Shown piece by piece: positions 37,675 to 44,993 of a stretch of DNA of 44,993 nt; within the stretch, counting starts at the first letter, position 1; each line of letters opens with the position of its first letter. The translations under genes and the position numbers were made by a program. Source of the DNA: Thermoleophilaceae bacterium (GTDB lineage Bacteria > Actinomycetota > Thermoleophilia > Solirubrobacterales > Thermoleophilaceae); the NCBI GenBank assembly GCA_030446485.1, contig JAUJNF010000012.1:1-44993 (forward strand), read 5' to 3'. Below the pieces are notes generated by a model. That model did not search any database and had not been told where the DNA came from. It saw nothing but the letters and a program-made list of their open reading frames with translations.

Positions 37675-40399
37675 GGGTGCCCAGCGAGCGCAGGATGCCC
37701 GCGAGCGGCCGGCGCGAGCCGGCCGCGGCGGCCCGTAGGTCGCGGAGCCTGCCGCGCGGGTCGAGGTCGCTCAACGAGAAGGGGCCGTGCTGCTCGGCCC
37801 ACACGAGCGCGGCCGGCAGGACGATCATCACCCCGAGCAGGGAGACGGTCAGGTCGACGACGGTCACGATGCCGAAGTCGCGAAGCATGCGGATGTCCGA
37901 GGCGATGAGCGCGGCGAAGCCCGCGATGGCCGTCGCCCCCGAGGCCAGCACCGCGGCCCCGGTCGACTGGTAGGTGAGCTCGAGGGCACGGCGGGGACTC
38001 GCGCCCGCCTCGCGCTCCTCCGCGTAGCGCGCCGACAGCAGCACGCTGAACTCGGTGGAGATCGCGATTACCAGCGCCCCGAGGCTCGCCGACATCGGGT
38101 TGAGCGGTATTCGCAGCGCGAACAGCACGAGGGCGGACCAGCCGGCTGCGAGGGCTATGGGGATGAGCGGCACGGCGGCGAGCCGCGGCTGGCGACGGAC
38201 GGCCAGGAGCACGAGGAACACCGCCGCAAGCCCCGCGGCCAGCGTGAGCAGCCGTCGCCACGGAGAGGAGAGCGCGCCGGTGGCCTCGCTGAACAGCACG
38301 GGCAGGCCCGTGACCTTCGCGTCCACGCCCTCCGGGGGATCGAGGCGTTCCTCCATGTCACGGATCACCTCGCGCTGCTGGTCGGCGGGCATCAGGCGGA
38401 TGCCGAAGGCCAGGTTCGCGAACCGCCGGTCGTCGGAGATCACCGCTTGCGAGAAGTACTCCGGGACCTGGCCGAGCAACGCGCGCACGGCCTCTTGGTC
38501 GCCGATGTCGGTCGAGCGGAGCAGGTCGGGCAGCGACAGGGCCGGGCACAGATCCGGCGCGTTCTCCTCCTGGGCGCACGACGATCCCGGGCGGAAGCCG
38601 TTGGCCTGCAGCACGTCGGACTGGTACTTCGTCATCCAGGAGAGCACCTCGGGGCGCGTGAGGTCCTCGGCGCGCACCGTCACGTCGATCTCCCCGGTGA
38701 TGCCGCTCGCGCGCTCGAGCGCCTCCGCGTCCTGGAGCGCGGGGAGATCGCGCGGCACGAGCTCCCGCACGTCCGAGACCACCTCGCTCTGCGTGTCGGC
38801 CACCAGCCCCACCAGCGCCACCGCCAGGCCGATTGCCAGCACGTGCCGTGGACGCTCGATGGCCGTGGCGAGCGTTGCCCGGGCGGCGGCGGCGCCCGAG
38901 GCCCGCAGAGATCGCCCGCGGTCCATAGCCCGGCCGCCCAGCCGGCTGTCGGCCGCCCTATCAGCCACACCCCGGGCTACGGCGCGGGCGCGCGGCATCA
39001 CCGGCGGCACCTCGTTCGAGCGCGGGCCGGCCCCCGAAAAGCGCGTGAGCACCGCGAAGCCGGCGGTGAGCGCGCAGGCGAAGGCGAGCACGATGCCGAG
39101 CACGAGCACCACGCCGAACCCACGGACCATCGGGACCGGCGACAGCAGCAGCACCAGGAAGCCCACCGCGGTCGCCAGCCCGGCGCTCGCGATGGTCGGC
39201 CCTCCGGCCACGGCTGCGATGTGGGACGCCTCGGCGCCGGCGCGGCCCCGCGCGCTCGCCTCGTTGAAGCGTGCCTGAAACTGGATCGCGTAGTCCACGG
39301 CCAGGCCGATCAAGACGGGCAGGGCGGCGATCGACGCCATCGTCAGCGAGGCGCCGGCGAGCGAGACCAGCCCGTACGTGAGCGCCGCGGCGGATCCGGC
39401 CACCGCCAGCGGCAGGAGCCGCAGCCTGCTCCGGAACACGAGCGCAAGCGTCACGGCCATGATGAGCAGGGCCGCGCCCAGCAGCACGAAGATCGAGCGC
39501 TCGACCGCTGCCGCGAGCCCGGCCACCACCACCGGCACGCCGGTGACCACGTAGCGCCCTCCGCTCTGCAGCCCGAAGGCGTCGTCGCGGGTGGCCGCGC
39601 TGACGAGGTCGATGGCCCGCTCGCGCTGATCCTCCGAGAGATCCGGCTTCAGGCGCACCTGGATGAGCGCGGCTTCGGAGCTCGGGAAGAGGTACGCGAA
39701 GCGGGACTTGGGCACGTCGGCGCCGCGAGCGGTGTCGAAGACGAGCTTGGAGACGAACGCCGGATCGTCCGGGCGCGGGGGGCGGGCGATCCCGTACCGC
39801 ACCGCCAGCGCGATCAGCTCCTGGTTGGACTGCTGCACCACGAGCTGGCGTGCCGCGGCGGCGAGCTCTCTCTGGCGCGCTTCGCTGGCGCCCTGCTGCC
39901 GGGCGAGGCGGGCCGCCAGGGCGGCCTGGGCTTCGGCATCGCTCTCGCGCTTGCCGAGGCGTGACTGCAGCGCGCGGCCGATCTCGACGGCCGAGCGGTT
40001 GATCAGGTTCGCGGGCCCGTAGACCACCTTCACGGGCTTCTCGCGGGCAAGCTCCTGGCACGGCCGCGGCAGTGCGGCGGCACTCGGGCCCGTCACCTGA
40101 CCGGTCAGGCACGCCTCCAGATCGAACACCTTGCGCAGGTCCTCGGTGAGGAGCGTCCGCTGCAGGTTCCCCTCGATCAGCACGACGACGGCGTCCTCGC
40201 CGAACTCCTTCTTGAAGCGCTCGGCCTCGCGGAACGACTCCGAGTCGGGATCGGCGAGGGTACGAATCGACGCGCTCGAGTCGAGCCTCAGGGCAAGCGC
40301 CGCCCCGACGAGCGCGAGCGCCGCAACCACCCCGATGACCGCCAGCGGCCGACGCGTGACGAACCCCACCACGCGCCCGAAGAAATCCCCCCTGAGCAC
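37634..40399 (-). CDS. MMPL/RND-family lipid transporter (12 TM)
   Basis: A 921-residue proton-driven transporter. It begins RPLAVIGVVAALALVGAALA (TM1), with a soluble domain of about 230 residues; TM2-6 follow (SIFVLLGAALLIMAVTLALV through FGVVLVLGIVLAFACALTAG). A second half repeats this: HVLAIGLAVALVGLVADTQS, another soluble loop with two Cys, and TM8-12 (LTLAAGLAAVFLVLLAVRRQ; GALVIAISTEFSVLLSARYA; TVVDLTVSLLGVMIVLPAAL). Internal motifs GLAVDYAIQFQARFNEASAR and ISTEFSVLLSARYAEERE match the RND GxxxDY-type helices that carry protons. MMPL/HpnN proteins move lipids. It sits 90 bases after mlaF, so joint lipid export or import is likely. The GTG start gives LRGDFFGRVVGFVTRRPLAV. Confidence 0.9.
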   Translation of the reverse strand: MLRGDFFGRVVGFVTRRPLAVIGVVAALALVGAALALRLDSSASIRTLADPDSESFREAERFKKEFGEDAVVVLIEGNLQRTLLTEDLRKVFDLEACLTGQVTGPSAAALPRPCQELAREKPVKVVYGPANLINRSAVEIGRALQSRLGKRESDAEAQAALAARLARQQGASEARQRELAAAARQLVVQQSNQELIALAVRYGIARPPRPDDPAFVSKLVFDTARGADVPKSRFAYLFPSSEAALIQVRLKPDLSEDQRERAIDLVSAATRDDAFGLQSGGRYVVTGVPVVVAGLAAAVERSIFVLLGAALLIMAVTLALVFRSRLRLLPLAVAGSAAALTYGLVSLAGASLTMASIAALPVLIGLAVDYAIQFQARFNEASARGRAGAEASHIAAVAGGPTIASAGLATAVGFLVLLLSPVPMVRGFGVVLVLGIVLAFACALTAGFAVLTRFSGAGPRSNEVPPVMPRARAVARGVADRAADSRLGGRAMDRGRSLRASGAAAARATLATAIERPRHVLAIGLAVALVGLVADTQSEVVSDVRELVPRDLPALQDAEALERASGITGEIDVTVRAEDLTRPEVLSWMTKYQSDVLQANGFRPGSSCAQEENAPDLCPALSLPDLLRSTDIGDQEAVRALLGQVPEYFSQAVISDDRRFANLAFGIRLMPADQQREVIRDMEERLDPPEGVDAKVTGLPVLFSEATGALSSPWRRLLTLAAGLAAVFLVLLAVRRQPRLAAVPLIPIALAAGWSALVLFALRIPLNPMSASLGALVIAISTEFSVLLSARYAEEREAGASPRRALELTYQSTGAAVLASGATAIAGFAALIASDIRMLRDFGIVTVVDLTVSLLGVMIVLPAALVWAEQHGPFSLSDLDPRGRLRDLRAAAAGSRRPLAGILRSLGTRAQARPRWRRTRA

Positions 40400-41812
40400 G
40401 GGGTTCAGCTTAGGGAAACGAACCGGCCAAAACGGGGCTTAACGGAGGCGCAACGCCGCGCCTCGTACGCCGTGGCCCGCGAAGAGGCCCTACTCCATCC
40501 CCAGCGGCCCCTGAGCCTCGCCCGACAGGAACTGCCGCACGAACATGTTGTCGGTGTTGAACAGCTCCGAAGCCGGCCCCGACTCCACGATGCGCCCCTT
40601 CCAGAGCACCGAGATGAAGTCCGCGACCCGGCGCGCCGACATGATGTCGTGGGTGATCACCACGTAGGCGCCGCCGTTCTCCTGGTGGATCTCCTTGATG
40701 AGCTCGCACAGGAGGGCCGTGCGCACCGGGTCGAGGCCCGAGTCGGGCTCGTCGAAGAGCACGATCGCCGGGTCGAGCACGAGGGCCCGCGCGAAGCCGG
40801 CTCGCTTGCGCATGCCGCCCGACAGCTCGTTCGGCATCTTGTCCCCGGCGCCGCCGAGCCCGACCTCCTTGAGGCGCAGGTTAACGATGTCGAGGATCTC
40901 GCTCTCGCCCTTGTCGGTGTGCTGCCGGAGCGGGAACGCGACGTTGTCGATGACGTTCATCGAGCCGAACAGGGCACCGTCCTGGAACAGCACGCCGAAC
41001 TTCTTGCGCATCTCGAAGAGGTCGTCGTCGGCCATGTTGGGGACCGACTCGCCGTGCACCAGCACGTCGCCCTCGTCGGGGTAGAGCAGCCCGACCATGT
41101 GCTTGATGCACACCGACTTGCCCGTGCCCGACGGCCCGAGAATCATCGAGATCTGGTCGTCGGGGATCCCGAGGTTCAGGCCGTTCAGGATCACGTTGCG
41201 CCCGAACGCCTTCTTCACGTCGATGAACTCGATCGCGTCCGTGGACCCGTGCTCGCGCTGGCGCCCGGTGTGCCACTGGTACGGGTCGTTCTCACCGGGA
41301 CCGGCGCGCAGGTTGTCGGCGATGTCGCTGTCGGCGGCGGGGTGCTCAGGCTCGTCGGTCACCACCGCCCGGGTGCTCGCCGTCGGTGTGCTCTCCGCCT
41401 CGTCTGCCTCGGCGCCTTCTACGTCGTGCGTGGCGGCGCTGTCTGCGTGCCCGTCGGGGCCGTCTGGATCGTCCGCTGCGGCGCTGTCCACGTCATGCGC
41501 GGCTCCGCCGCCGTCGTGAGCCCCGGCATCCGCGACATCGTGGTCCTCCGCCGACCCGCCGGCGGTGTCCCCCTCCACGGCGTCGTGCTCAGCCGTCTCG
41601 CGCTCGTCATCGGTCGTCCGGTCGTCGTCGCTCACACCTACTCCTCTCGCCCGGGCGTCAGCCGCCGATGGGCGCTCTCGGATTCTGTCCCCAGAAGAGC
41701 TGGGTGCCGACCATGCCGATCAGGTGCACCATCACGATGTTCAGCACCATCGACTTGGCCGTGGCCGTGCCCACCCCGACGGGGCCGCCGCCGGCGGTGT
41801 AGCCGTAGTAGC
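40394..41812. repeat. First copy of a near-identical tandem segment (partner 42815-44257)
   Basis: The stretch from the 5' end of the MMPL gene through mlaF to the end of mlaE recurs about 2.4 kb downstream with only scattered single-base changes and small indels. Beyond 41812 and 44257 the two regions differ much more, behaving as diverged paralogues. This copy has intact reading frames. Confidence 0.85.
40490..41635 (-). CDS. mlaF: MlaF-type ABC transporter ATPase with long acidic N-terminus
   Basis: A 381-residue ATPase of the MlaF/Ttg2A group, which with MlaE moves phospholipids through the MCE system. The catalytic domain (residues about 135-375) has Walker A ILGPSGTGKSVCIKH, Q-loop FQDGALFGSMNVIDNVAFPL, signature NELSGGMRKRAGFARAL, Walker B AIVLFDEPDSGLDPV and H-loop VVITHDIMSA. 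Residues 1-130 are an unusual Asp/Ala/His-rich low-complexity tail (DRTTDDERETAEHDAVEGDT) not found in MlaF, which usually has about 270 residues. The GTG start is 22 bases after the mlaE stop. The order mlaE-mlaF-MMPL suggests a coordinated lipid shuttle. Confidence 0.9.
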   Translation of the reverse strand: MSDDDRTTDDERETAEHDAVEGDTAGGSAEDHDVADAGAHDGGGAAHDVDSAAADDPDGPDGHADSAATHDVEGAEADEAESTPTASTRAVVTDEPEHPAADSDIADNLRAGPGENDPYQWHTGRQREHGSTDAIEFIDVKKAFGRNVILNGLNLGIPDDQISMILGPSGTGKSVCIKHMVGLLYPDEGDVLVHGESVPNMADDDLFEMRKKFGVLFQDGALFGSMNVIDNVAFPLRQHTDKGESEILDIVNLRLKEVGLGGAGDKMPNELSGGMRKRAGFARALVLDPAIVLFDEPDSGLDPVRTALLCELIKEIHQENGGAYVVITHDIMSARRVADFISVLWKGRIVESGPASELFNTDNMFVRQFLSGEAQGPLGME

Positions 41813-42458
41813 AGCCCACGAGCACGATGATCGTGGCCATGCCCATGCCCTTGATAAGCGAATAGAGCAGGTCGGGCGGATTCTGGAACATCCAGAAGAT
41901 CAGGAAGAAGCCGCCCGACGACACCTCGCCGATCTGCTGCACCACCGCCAGGTAGGAGGCGAAGAAGCCCGCCCCCACCGCCGCGATGTACATGAAGGGC
42001 AGCACGAGCCACGCCGCGAGCAGGCGCGTAGAGCACAGAAACGTGAGCGAGGAGATACCCATCACCTCGAGGGCGTCGATCTCATCGGAGATCCGCATGG
42101 CGCCAATCTCGGCCACCAGGCCCGTGCCCACCTTGGCCGAGAGCATGTAGCCGAAGGCGTAGGGCATGATCTCGCGAAGGTCGCACCACGCCGAGAACAC
42201 GCCCGCGTAGGCCGGAGCGCCCACCGAGCGGTTGAAGTAGGCGCCCTCGATGCCGCACGTGAGCCCGAGGATGAAGGCCAAGCCCCAGATGACCACGGCC
42301 GAGCCGAGGATGAGGATGCCGGCCTGGCGCAGAGCCTCGCCAAAGAACCTGAGAACGCGCAACGAGTACACCTCGCCCATGACCTTCGCCATGAACTTGG
42401 CGATGTCGCCCATGGAAGCGATCCACTCCTTGGGCACTGCGAGCCAGGACTTGCCCAT
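41658..42458 (-). CDS. mlaE: MlaE/YrbE-family ABC transporter permease
   Basis: A 266-residue permease with about five transmembrane segments. It begins KSWLAVPKEWIASMGDIAKF, then RQAGILILGSAVVIWGLAFI, and the MlaE core: PYAFGYMLSAKVGTGLVAEI GAMRISDEIDALEVMG, which contains the family's GxGLxAEIGxMRxxxxIDALxxMG signature. The last helices are LPFMYIAAVGAGFFASYLAV and GMATIIVLVGCYYGYTAGGG. ATG 42458 overlaps the stop of a preceding mlaE paralogue, of which only the C-terminal 34 residues remain. In intact mce operons two YrbE genes precede the ATPase. No MCE-domain protein is in the window. Confidence 0.9.
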   Translation of the reverse strand: MGKSWLAVPKEWIASMGDIAKFMAKVMGEVYSLRVLRFFGEALRQAGILILGSAVVIWGLAFILGLTCGIEGAYFNRSVGAPAYAGVFSAWCDLREIMPYAFGYMLSAKVGTGLVAEIGAMRISDEIDALEVMGISSLTFLCSTRLLAAWLVLPFMYIAAVGAGFFASYLAVVQQIGEVSSGGFFLIFWMFQNPPDLLYSLIKGMGMATIIVLVGCYYGYTAGGGPVGVGTATAKSMVLNIVMVHLIGMVGTQLFWGQNPRAPIGG

Positions 42459-42562
42459 TACTTGATCACCGAGATCTCGGGGTGGGTGGCCAGCAGGGTC
42501 TGCGTGAACACGTAGTTGAAGGCGAAGATCCCGAGGAACGAGATCACCACGCCCTGGTGAAC
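42458..42562 (-). pseudogene. C-terminal remnant of a second MlaE/YrbE paralogue (YrbEA-like)
   Basis: The last 34 residues of a permease can be read: VHQGVVISFLGIFAFNYVFT followed by QTLLATHPEISVIK, ending in TAA that overlaps the ATG of the next mlaE gene (TAATG). The same C-terminus recurs at 44893-44993 with nearly identical residues. Upstream (higher coordinates) the sequence changes abruptly at about 42562 into a scrambled copy of the MMPL 5' end. So most of this gene has been replaced. It may be a chimeric assembly join. Confidence 0.8.
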
Positions 42563-42822
42563 AATTCGGCCTCACGGAAGCGCTCGGTATCGACGCGGAC
42601 TCGCGGAACGACTCACGAGTCGGGATCGGCGAGGCCCACCACGCGCCCGACGAATCGACGCGCTCGAGTCGCTTTAACGGCGGCTCTCAGGGCAAGCGCC
42701 GCCCCGACGAGCGCGAGCGCCGCCCGAAGGCCCCCATCCCCGATGACCGCCGAGCGGCCGACGCGTGACGAACCCCATGGTGCGGCCGGAGGTACGCGCC
42801 CGAAGAAATCCCCCCTGAGCAC
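42563..42822 (-). pseudogene. Scrambled copy of the 5' end of the MMPL gene
   Basis: The stretch corresponds to the MMPL start region (about 40205-40399) but with several inserted and displaced bits. The frame reads LRGDFFGRVPPAAPWGSSRV and then ALALVGAALALR, where the intact gene has LRGDFFGRVVGFVTRRPLAV. Segments such as CACCACGCGCCCGA reappear out of order. It has no intact open frame beyond about 70 residues. The patchwork of short shifted copies is unlike normal gene decay and looks like a mis-joined assembly graph or strain mixture. Confidence 0.75.
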
Positions 42823-44257
42823 GGGGTTCAGCTTAGGGAAACGAACCGGCCAAAACGTTGGGGGGCTTAACGGAGGCGCAACGCCGCGCCTCGTAGGCGC
42901 CGTGGCCCGAGCGAAGAGGCCCTACTCCATCCCCAGCGGCCCCTGAGCCTCGCCCGACAGGAACTGCCGCACGAACATGTTGTCGGTGTTGAACAGCTCC
43001 GAAGCCGGCCCCGACTCCACGATGCGCCCCTTCCAGAGCACCGAGATGAAGTCCGCGACCCGGCGCGCCGACATGATGTCGTGGGTGATCACCACGTAGG
43101 CGCCGCCGTTCTCCTGGTGGATCTCCTTGATGAGCTCGCACAGGAGGGCCGTGCGCACCGGGTCGAGGCCCGAGTCGGGCTCGTCGAAGAGCACGATCGC
43201 CGGGTCGAGCACGAGCGCCCGCGCGAAGCCGGCTCGCTTGCGCATGCCGCCCGACAGCTCGTTCGGCATCTTGTCCCGGCGCCGCCGAGCCCGACCTCCT
43301 TGAGGCGCAGGTTAACGATGTCGAGGATCTCGGTCTCGCCCTTGTCGGTGTGCTGCCGGAGCGGGAACGCGACGTTGTCGATGATGTTCATCGAGCCGAA
43401 CAGGGCACCGTCCTGGAACAGCACGCCGAACTTCTTGCGCATCTCGAAGAGGTCGTCGTCGGCCATGTTGGGGACCGACTCGCCGTGCACCAGCACGTCG
43501 CCCTCGTCGGGGTAGAGCAGCCCGACCATGTGCTTGATGCACACCGACTTGCCCGTGCCCGACGGCCCGAGGATCATCGAGATCTGGTTGTCGGGGATGC
43601 CGAGGTTCAGTCCGTTCAGGATCACGTTGCGCCCGAACGCCTTCTTCACGTCGATGAACTCGATCGCGTCCGTGGACCCGTGCTCGCGCTGGCGTCCGGT
43701 GTGCCACTGGTACGGGTCGTTCTCACCGGGACCGGCGCGCAGGTTGTCGGGGATGTCGCTGTCGGCGGCGGGTGCTCCGGCTCGTCGGTCACCACCGCGC
43801 TTGGTGCTCGCCGTCGGTGTGCTCTCCGCCTCGTCGGCCTCGTGCGCGCCTTCTACGTCGTGCGTGGCGGCGCTGTCTGCGTGCCCGTCGGGGCCGTCTG
43901 GATCGTCCGCTGCGGCGCTGTCCACGTCATGCGCGGCTCCGCCGCCGTCGTCGTCGCTCACAGCATCCGCCCGCGCGTGGTCCTCCGCGCCGACCCGCGG
44001 CGGCGGTGTCCCCCTCCACGGCGTCGTGCTCAGCCGTCGCGCTCGTCATCGGTCGTCCGGTCGTCGTCGCTCACACCTGGGTCCTGGAGGGATCGCCCGG
44101 GCGTCAGCCGCCGATGGGCGCTCTCGGATTCTGTCCCCAGAAGAGCTGGGTGCCGACCATGCCGATCAGGTGCACCATCACGATGTTCAGCACCATCGAC
44201 TTGGCCGTGGCCGTGCCCACCCCGACTGGGCCGCCGCCCGGCGGTGTAGCCGTAGTA
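42815..44257. repeat. Second copy of the tandem segment (partner 40394-41812)
   Basis: Almost identical to the first copy through mlaF, with added or missing bases such as the extra TTGGG after CAAAACG near 42859, C-run shortening near 43277 and small changes in the acidic tail. The indels are far denser than the substitutions. This is unusual for natural divergence. Confidence 0.85.
42922..44076 (-). pseudogene. Second mlaF copy, frameshifted
   Basis: The ATPase is nearly identical to the first copy, with Walker A GPSGTGKS, then FQDGALFGSMNIIDNVAFPL. At about 43277 one C of a C-run is lost, so LGGAGDKMPNELSGG becomes LGGAGTRCRTSCRAA. The C-terminal half continues in another frame (PNELSGGMRKRAGFARALVL to the stop at 42922). 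Near the GTG start at 44076 a two-base loss (about 44036) and further indels around 43780-44000 break the acidic tail. A GTG at 43961 opens a shorter frame. As given it cannot encode a full ATPase; homopolymer-type loss points to read error. Confidence 0.8.
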
Positions 44258-44893
44258 CAGGCCGACCAGCACGATGAAGACCGCCATGGCCATGGCCTTG
44301 ATCAGGCTGAAGAGCAGGTCGGGCGGGTTCTGGAACATCCAGAAGATCAGGAAGTAGCCGCCGGAGGAGACCTCACCGATCTGCTGCACGACGGCCAGGT
44401 AACAGGCGAAGAAGCCGGCCCCAATCGCCGCGATGTAGGCGAAGGGTGCACCATGAGGGCGGCGAGCAGGCGCGTTCCGCACAGGAAGGTCATCGAGCTG
44501 ATGCCCATGACCTCAAGGGCGTCGACCTCGTCGGTGATCCGCATGGCGCCGATCTCGGCCACGAGCCCCGTGCCCACCTTGGCGGCCATCATGTATCCGA
44601 AGGCGTAGGGGATCAGCTCGCGCAGGTCGCACCAGGCGGAGAACACGCCGGCGTAGGCGGGGCGCCCAAGGGAACGGCTGAAGTACGCGCCCTCGATGCC
44701 GCACTGCAGGCCGAAGATGAACCGAGGCTCCAGATCACGAGCAGCGACCCGAGGATCAGGATGCCGGCCTGCCGCAGCGCCTCGCCGAAGAACTTGAACA
44801 CCCGGCCGCTGAACAGCTCGCCGAAGACGCGTCCGAAGAACTTGAAGATGTCGCCGGCGAGATCCAGTCCTTGGGAACGGCCAGCCAGCCCAT
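44104..44893 (-). pseudogene. Second mlaE paralogue, several frameshifts
   Basis: A permease paralogue related to but clearly different from the one at 41658-42458. Recognisable pieces lie in three frames: RQAGILILGSLLVIWSLG; MFSAWCDLRELIPYAFGYMM followed by AAKVGTGLVAEIGAMRITDE; and AYIAAIGAGFFACYLAVVQQ followed by GGYFLIFWMFQNPPDLLFSL. Frame breaks occur near 44720, 44443 and 44236 (the last an extra C). The ATG at 44893 overlaps the stop of the following fragment exactly as in the first unit. The true gene is probably intact in the organism and about 265 codons long. Confidence 0.8.
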
Positions 44894-44993
44894 TACTTGA
44901 TCACCGAGATCTCGGGATGGGTTGCGAGGAGGGTCTGGGTGAACACGTAGTTGAAGGCGAAGATCATCGTGAACGAGATCACGACCGCCTGGT
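44893..44993 (-). CDS. C-terminus of a MlaE/YrbE-type permease (5' end outside window)
   Basis: Only the last 33 codons are visible: QAVVISFTMIFAFNYVFTQT then LLATHPEISVIK and TAA, which overlaps the ATG of the following mlaE gene. It matches the fragment at 42458-42562, with TMIF in place of LGIF. The first gene of the paired YrbE arrangement presumably lies beyond the right edge, and MCE-domain genes might lie there as well. Confidence 0.75.
   Translation of the reverse strand, partial: QAVVISFTMIFAFNYVFTQTLLATHPEISVIK

Noticed and set aside
40394..44257. Insertion-sequence-mediated duplication
   Set aside because: No transposase, terminal inverted repeats or target-site duplications were found at the edges of either copy.
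1..44993. tRNA, rRNA or CRISPR loci
   Set aside because: No GGTTCGAATCC-like T-arm with an acceptor stem, no rRNA-like stretches and no evenly spaced short repeats were seen.

Overview
The window is about 45 kb of very GC-rich, densely packed bacterial DNA. Frequent GTG and TTG starts, stop/start overlaps and several apparently leaderless promoters point to an actinobacterium. Gene content (MlaE/MlaF with MMPL, a PadR regulator next to a polyketide-cyclase-like protein, M23 and MltB-type wall enzymes, MoxR/CoxE) is compatible with the Thermoleophilia (Solirubrobacterales-like). That placement is inference; there is no rRNA gene or other decisive marker. No tRNA, rRNA, CRISPR array or insertion sequence was recognised.

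Layout. 1-4155: a minus-strand lipid cluster (SCP2-like fragment, acyltransferase, SDR epimerase, phasin-like protein), a nucleoside phosphorylase on the plus strand, and a second coiled-coil protein. 4510-9391: two large secreted cell-wall proteins, one joining an MltB-like transglycosylase, a LytM domain without its zinc ligands and an M15-like peptidase, the other carrying two peptidoglycan-binding domains and an intact M23 peptidase. 9431-10587: a Fur-family repressor with a perfect dyad in its own promoter, coupled to a ZIP metal transporter. 10601-15659: sirtuin and fatty-acid beta-oxidation genes (hydroxyacyl-CoA dehydrogenase, an unusual HCDH_C-enoyl-CoA hydratase fusion, acyl-CoA dehydrogenase) with SRPBCC and PadR proteins. 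15782-20759: small membrane proteins, a Ca2+/H+ exchanger, TerC and an aldo/keto reductase. 20824-25895: lipoprotein, ArsA-type ATPase, a MarR gene abutting a decayed MMPL gene, EVE and DUF2203 proteins. 25812-28332: MoxR ATPase and CoxE-like VWA protein. 28368-31047: a TPP riboswitch controlling an ABC transporter with a THI5/NMT1-like binding protein, probably importing a thiamin pyrimidine precursor. 31067-34359: AlkA-like glycosylase and a divergent pair consisting of a YghO/bCerS-like acyltransferase and a serine-palmitoyltransferase-like enzyme, a possible ceramide-type lipid locus. 34409-44993: a long minus-strand series ending in mlaE/mlaF/MMPL lipid-transport genes, partly duplicated.

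Lipid handling is the recurring theme: phospholipid acylation, beta-oxidation, possible sphingolipid synthesis, and MlaEF/MMPL lipid transport. The window also carries several lesions: compensating frameshifts in the riboswitch-controlled ATPase, a frameshift in its permease, a truncated SPT-like gene, a MarR/MMPL deletion scar, and a badly frameshifted second mla copy with a scrambled junction at 42563-42822. Some of these, above all the last 2.4 kb, look more like assembly or sequencing error than biology and should be checked against reads before interpretation.
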